Source: Methylophilaceae bacterium
GTDB lineage: Bacteria > Pseudomonadota > Gammaproteobacteria > Burkholderiales > Methylophilaceae
NCBI GenBank assembly: GCA_905339275.1
Contig: CAJPFK010000004.1
Location: 372,001-436,000, forward strand
Reading direction: 5' to 3'
DNA length: 64,000 bases
Part shown: positions 62,828 through 64,000 of the stretch, one piece after another
Position numbering within the stretch: position 1 is the first letter of the stretch
Layout: each line of letters begins with the position of its first letter
Position numbers and translations under genes: made by a program
The notes under the pieces: model-generated
Database searches by the model: none
Seen by the model: the letters and a program-made list of their open reading frames with translations, nothing else
What the model was told of the DNA's origin: nothing

Positions 62828-64000
62828 ATGATTCCAGAGTCCTTTATCCAGGAACTACTCAACCGTGTCGACATTGTCGACGTGGTCGACAAGAATGTGC
62901 CCTTGAAAAAAGCAGGGGCCAATTACTCTGCCTGCTGTCCTTTCCACAACGAAAAATCGCCTTCCTTCACGGTCAGCCCGACCAAGCAGTTTTATCATTG
63001 TTTCGGCTGCGGCGCGCACGGGACGGCGATCGGCTTCCTGATGGAGTATCAGGGCCTGAGTTTTGTCGAGGCGGTGCACGAGTTGGCGAAGATGGTCGGC
63101 ATGATCGTGCCGCAGGAGACGCGGGATATTTCAAAGCCTGCGCAGAAAGTCGTTCCCGGCTTGCTGGAAACCTTGCAGCAGGCTGCAAATTATTACAAGG
63201 GCGAATTGAAAAAGTCGCCGCGTGCGATCGATTACCTGAAAGGACGCGGCCTCAGCGGGCAGGTGGCTGCCAGGTTCCAGATCGGCTATGCGCCGCAGGG
63301 CTGGCAGAACCTGCAAGGCGTATTCGATCACTATGATAGCGAAGTGTTGCAGACGGCCGGCCTGGTGGTGGAGAACGAGCAAGGCAGGCGTTATGACCGC
63401 TTTCGTGACCGCATCATGTTCCCGATCCACGACCAGAAGGGGCAGGTGATCGGCTTCGGCGGCCGTGTGATCGACCCGGAAGATACGCCAAAATACTACA
63501 ACTCGCCTGAAACGCCGCTGTTCCAGAAAGGCCATGAGCTATACGGCCTGTTCCTGGCCAGGCGCGCAATTCGCGATGCGGGCCGCGCATTGGTGGTTGA
63601 GGGTTACATGGATGTGGTCGCGCTGGCGCAGTACGGTATCGAGTATGCGGTGGCTGCGCTGGGTACGGCAACCACGCCTTACCACATCACCAAGCTGATG
63701 CGGCAGACGGATGAGATCGTGTTCTGCTTCGACGGGGATGCGGCGGGGCGCAATGCTGCCTGGCGGGCAGCCATGAATGCGCTGCCTGCCTTGACCGACG
63801 GCTTGCAGTTGCGTTTTCTGTTTTTGCCCAGCGAGCATGATCCGGACAGTTATGTACGCGAATTCGGCAAGGAGGCGTTTGAGGCGGCCATGAAAACGGC
63901 ATTGCCTTTATCGCAATATGTCATCCAGAACCTGAGTTCGGATAACCCGCTGCAATCACAGGAAGACAAGGTCAGGTTCCTGAACGAGGCCGAGCCGATT
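62828..64000 (+). CDS. dnaG: DNA primase DnaG, 5' part
   Basis: Synthesises replication primers. The gene runs off the window end; 391 codons are visible from ATG 62828 (IPESFIQELLNRVDIVDVVD). The zinc-binding domain has ACCPFHNEKSPSF and CFGCGAHGTAIGF. The RNA polymerase core includes GRVIDPEDTPKYYNSPETP, and the TOPRIM domain shows VVEGYMDVVAL with the catalytic Glu and FCFDGDAAGR. A different-frame open stretch across the same start is spurious. Confidence 0.96.
   Translation, partial: MIPESFIQELLNRVDIVDVVDKNVPLKKAGANYSACCPFHNEKSPSFTVSPTKQFYHCFGCGAHGTAIGFLMEYQGLSFVEAVHELAKMVGMIVPQETRDISKPAQKVVPGLLETLQQAANYYKGELKKSPRAIDYLKGRGLSGQVAARFQIGYAPQGWQNLQGVFDHYDSEVLQTAGLVVENEQGRRYDRFRDRIMFPIHDQKGQVIGFGGRVIDPEDTPKYYNSPETPLFQKGHELYGLFLARRAIRDAGRALVVEGYMDVVALAQYGIEYAVAALGTATTPYHITKLMRQTDEIVFCFDGDAAGRNAAWRAAMNALPALTDGLQLRFLFLPSEHDPDSYVREFGKEAFEAAMKTALPLSQYVIQNLSSDNPLQSQEDKVRFLNEAEPI

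Noticed and set aside
62800..63336. Plus-strand frame overlapping the start of dnaG
   Set aside because: Out of frame with the primase, whose zinc-binding and TOPRIM motifs read through the same bases.
1..64000. CRISPR array or complete insertion sequence
   Set aside because: No regularly spaced direct repeats and no transposase gene seen; the only recombinases are XerD and one integrase.

Overview
The window looks like chromosome from a Gram-negative betaproteobacterium, most likely a Methylophilaceae-type methylotroph. That placement is an inference from gene content and order: fmdB-DUF502-aspS-nudB, ssb/MFS facing uvrA, yebC-ruvCAB-ybgC-tol-pal-cpoB-queEC, rpsP-rimM-trmD-rplS, rpsU-yqeY-dnaG, plus abundant C-terminal-Phe porins. 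No 16S rRNA gene is present to confirm it. The only RNA gene I can support is a tRNA-Thr(CGU).

Layout. 0.3-1.9 kb: a porin with terminator and tRNA-Thr. 1.9-8.7 kb: a leftward block of housekeeping genes (clsB, ybhP-like, nadA, nudB, apt, aspS, DUF502, fmdB). 8.8-11.0 kb: an AT-richer TetR/aldehyde dehydrogenase pair that looks acquired. 11.2-18.5 kb: ssb, MFS, uvrA, mtgA, aroE, rhodanese. 18.5-23.5 kb: a nitrogen-control locus, glnA with a sigma54 promoter and two NtrC sites, followed by a DUF4124 gene and ntrB-ntrC. 23.6-28.1 kb: accessory DNA with a RHH/RelE toxin-antitoxin pair coupled to a SEC-C/TPR/methyltransferase protein, a second porin copy that has lost its 5' end, and a tyrosine recombinase. 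28.4-34.3 kb: mixed small genes (Sel1, GIY-YIG, zinc ribbon, YjbQ, TrhP, CBS) and a MarR circuit with visible operators. 34.4-47.6 kb: conserved operons (RuvABC; Tol-Pal; queuosine precursor; S16-L19), then ogt and xerD. 47.7-59.7 kb: an orphan antitoxin, about 740 bp of unexplained DNA and an 11-kb defence island. 59.8-64.0 kb: folB, plsY, tsaD, rpsU, yqeY and the 5' part of dnaG.

The most interesting segment is the defence island. Six same-strand genes lie almost end to end: an AAA+ ATPase and a subtilisin-like protease (an IetAS-type pair), then hsdM-hsdS-SIR2-hsdR. The SIR2-domain protein overlaps hsdS by 4 bp (ATGA) and hsdR by 4 bp (GTGA), so an NADase-like effector is translationally locked into a type I restriction operon. 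The second notable item is the porin pair. The intact copy at 0.3 kb and the headless copy at 26 kb share coding sequence, 3' hairpins and terminator, differ mainly in a few short segments that look like surface loops, and the headless copy abuts a recombinase. It could be a silent sequence donor.

All functional calls come from reading the sequence and from family knowledge. No database search was run, and composition statements were judged by eye.
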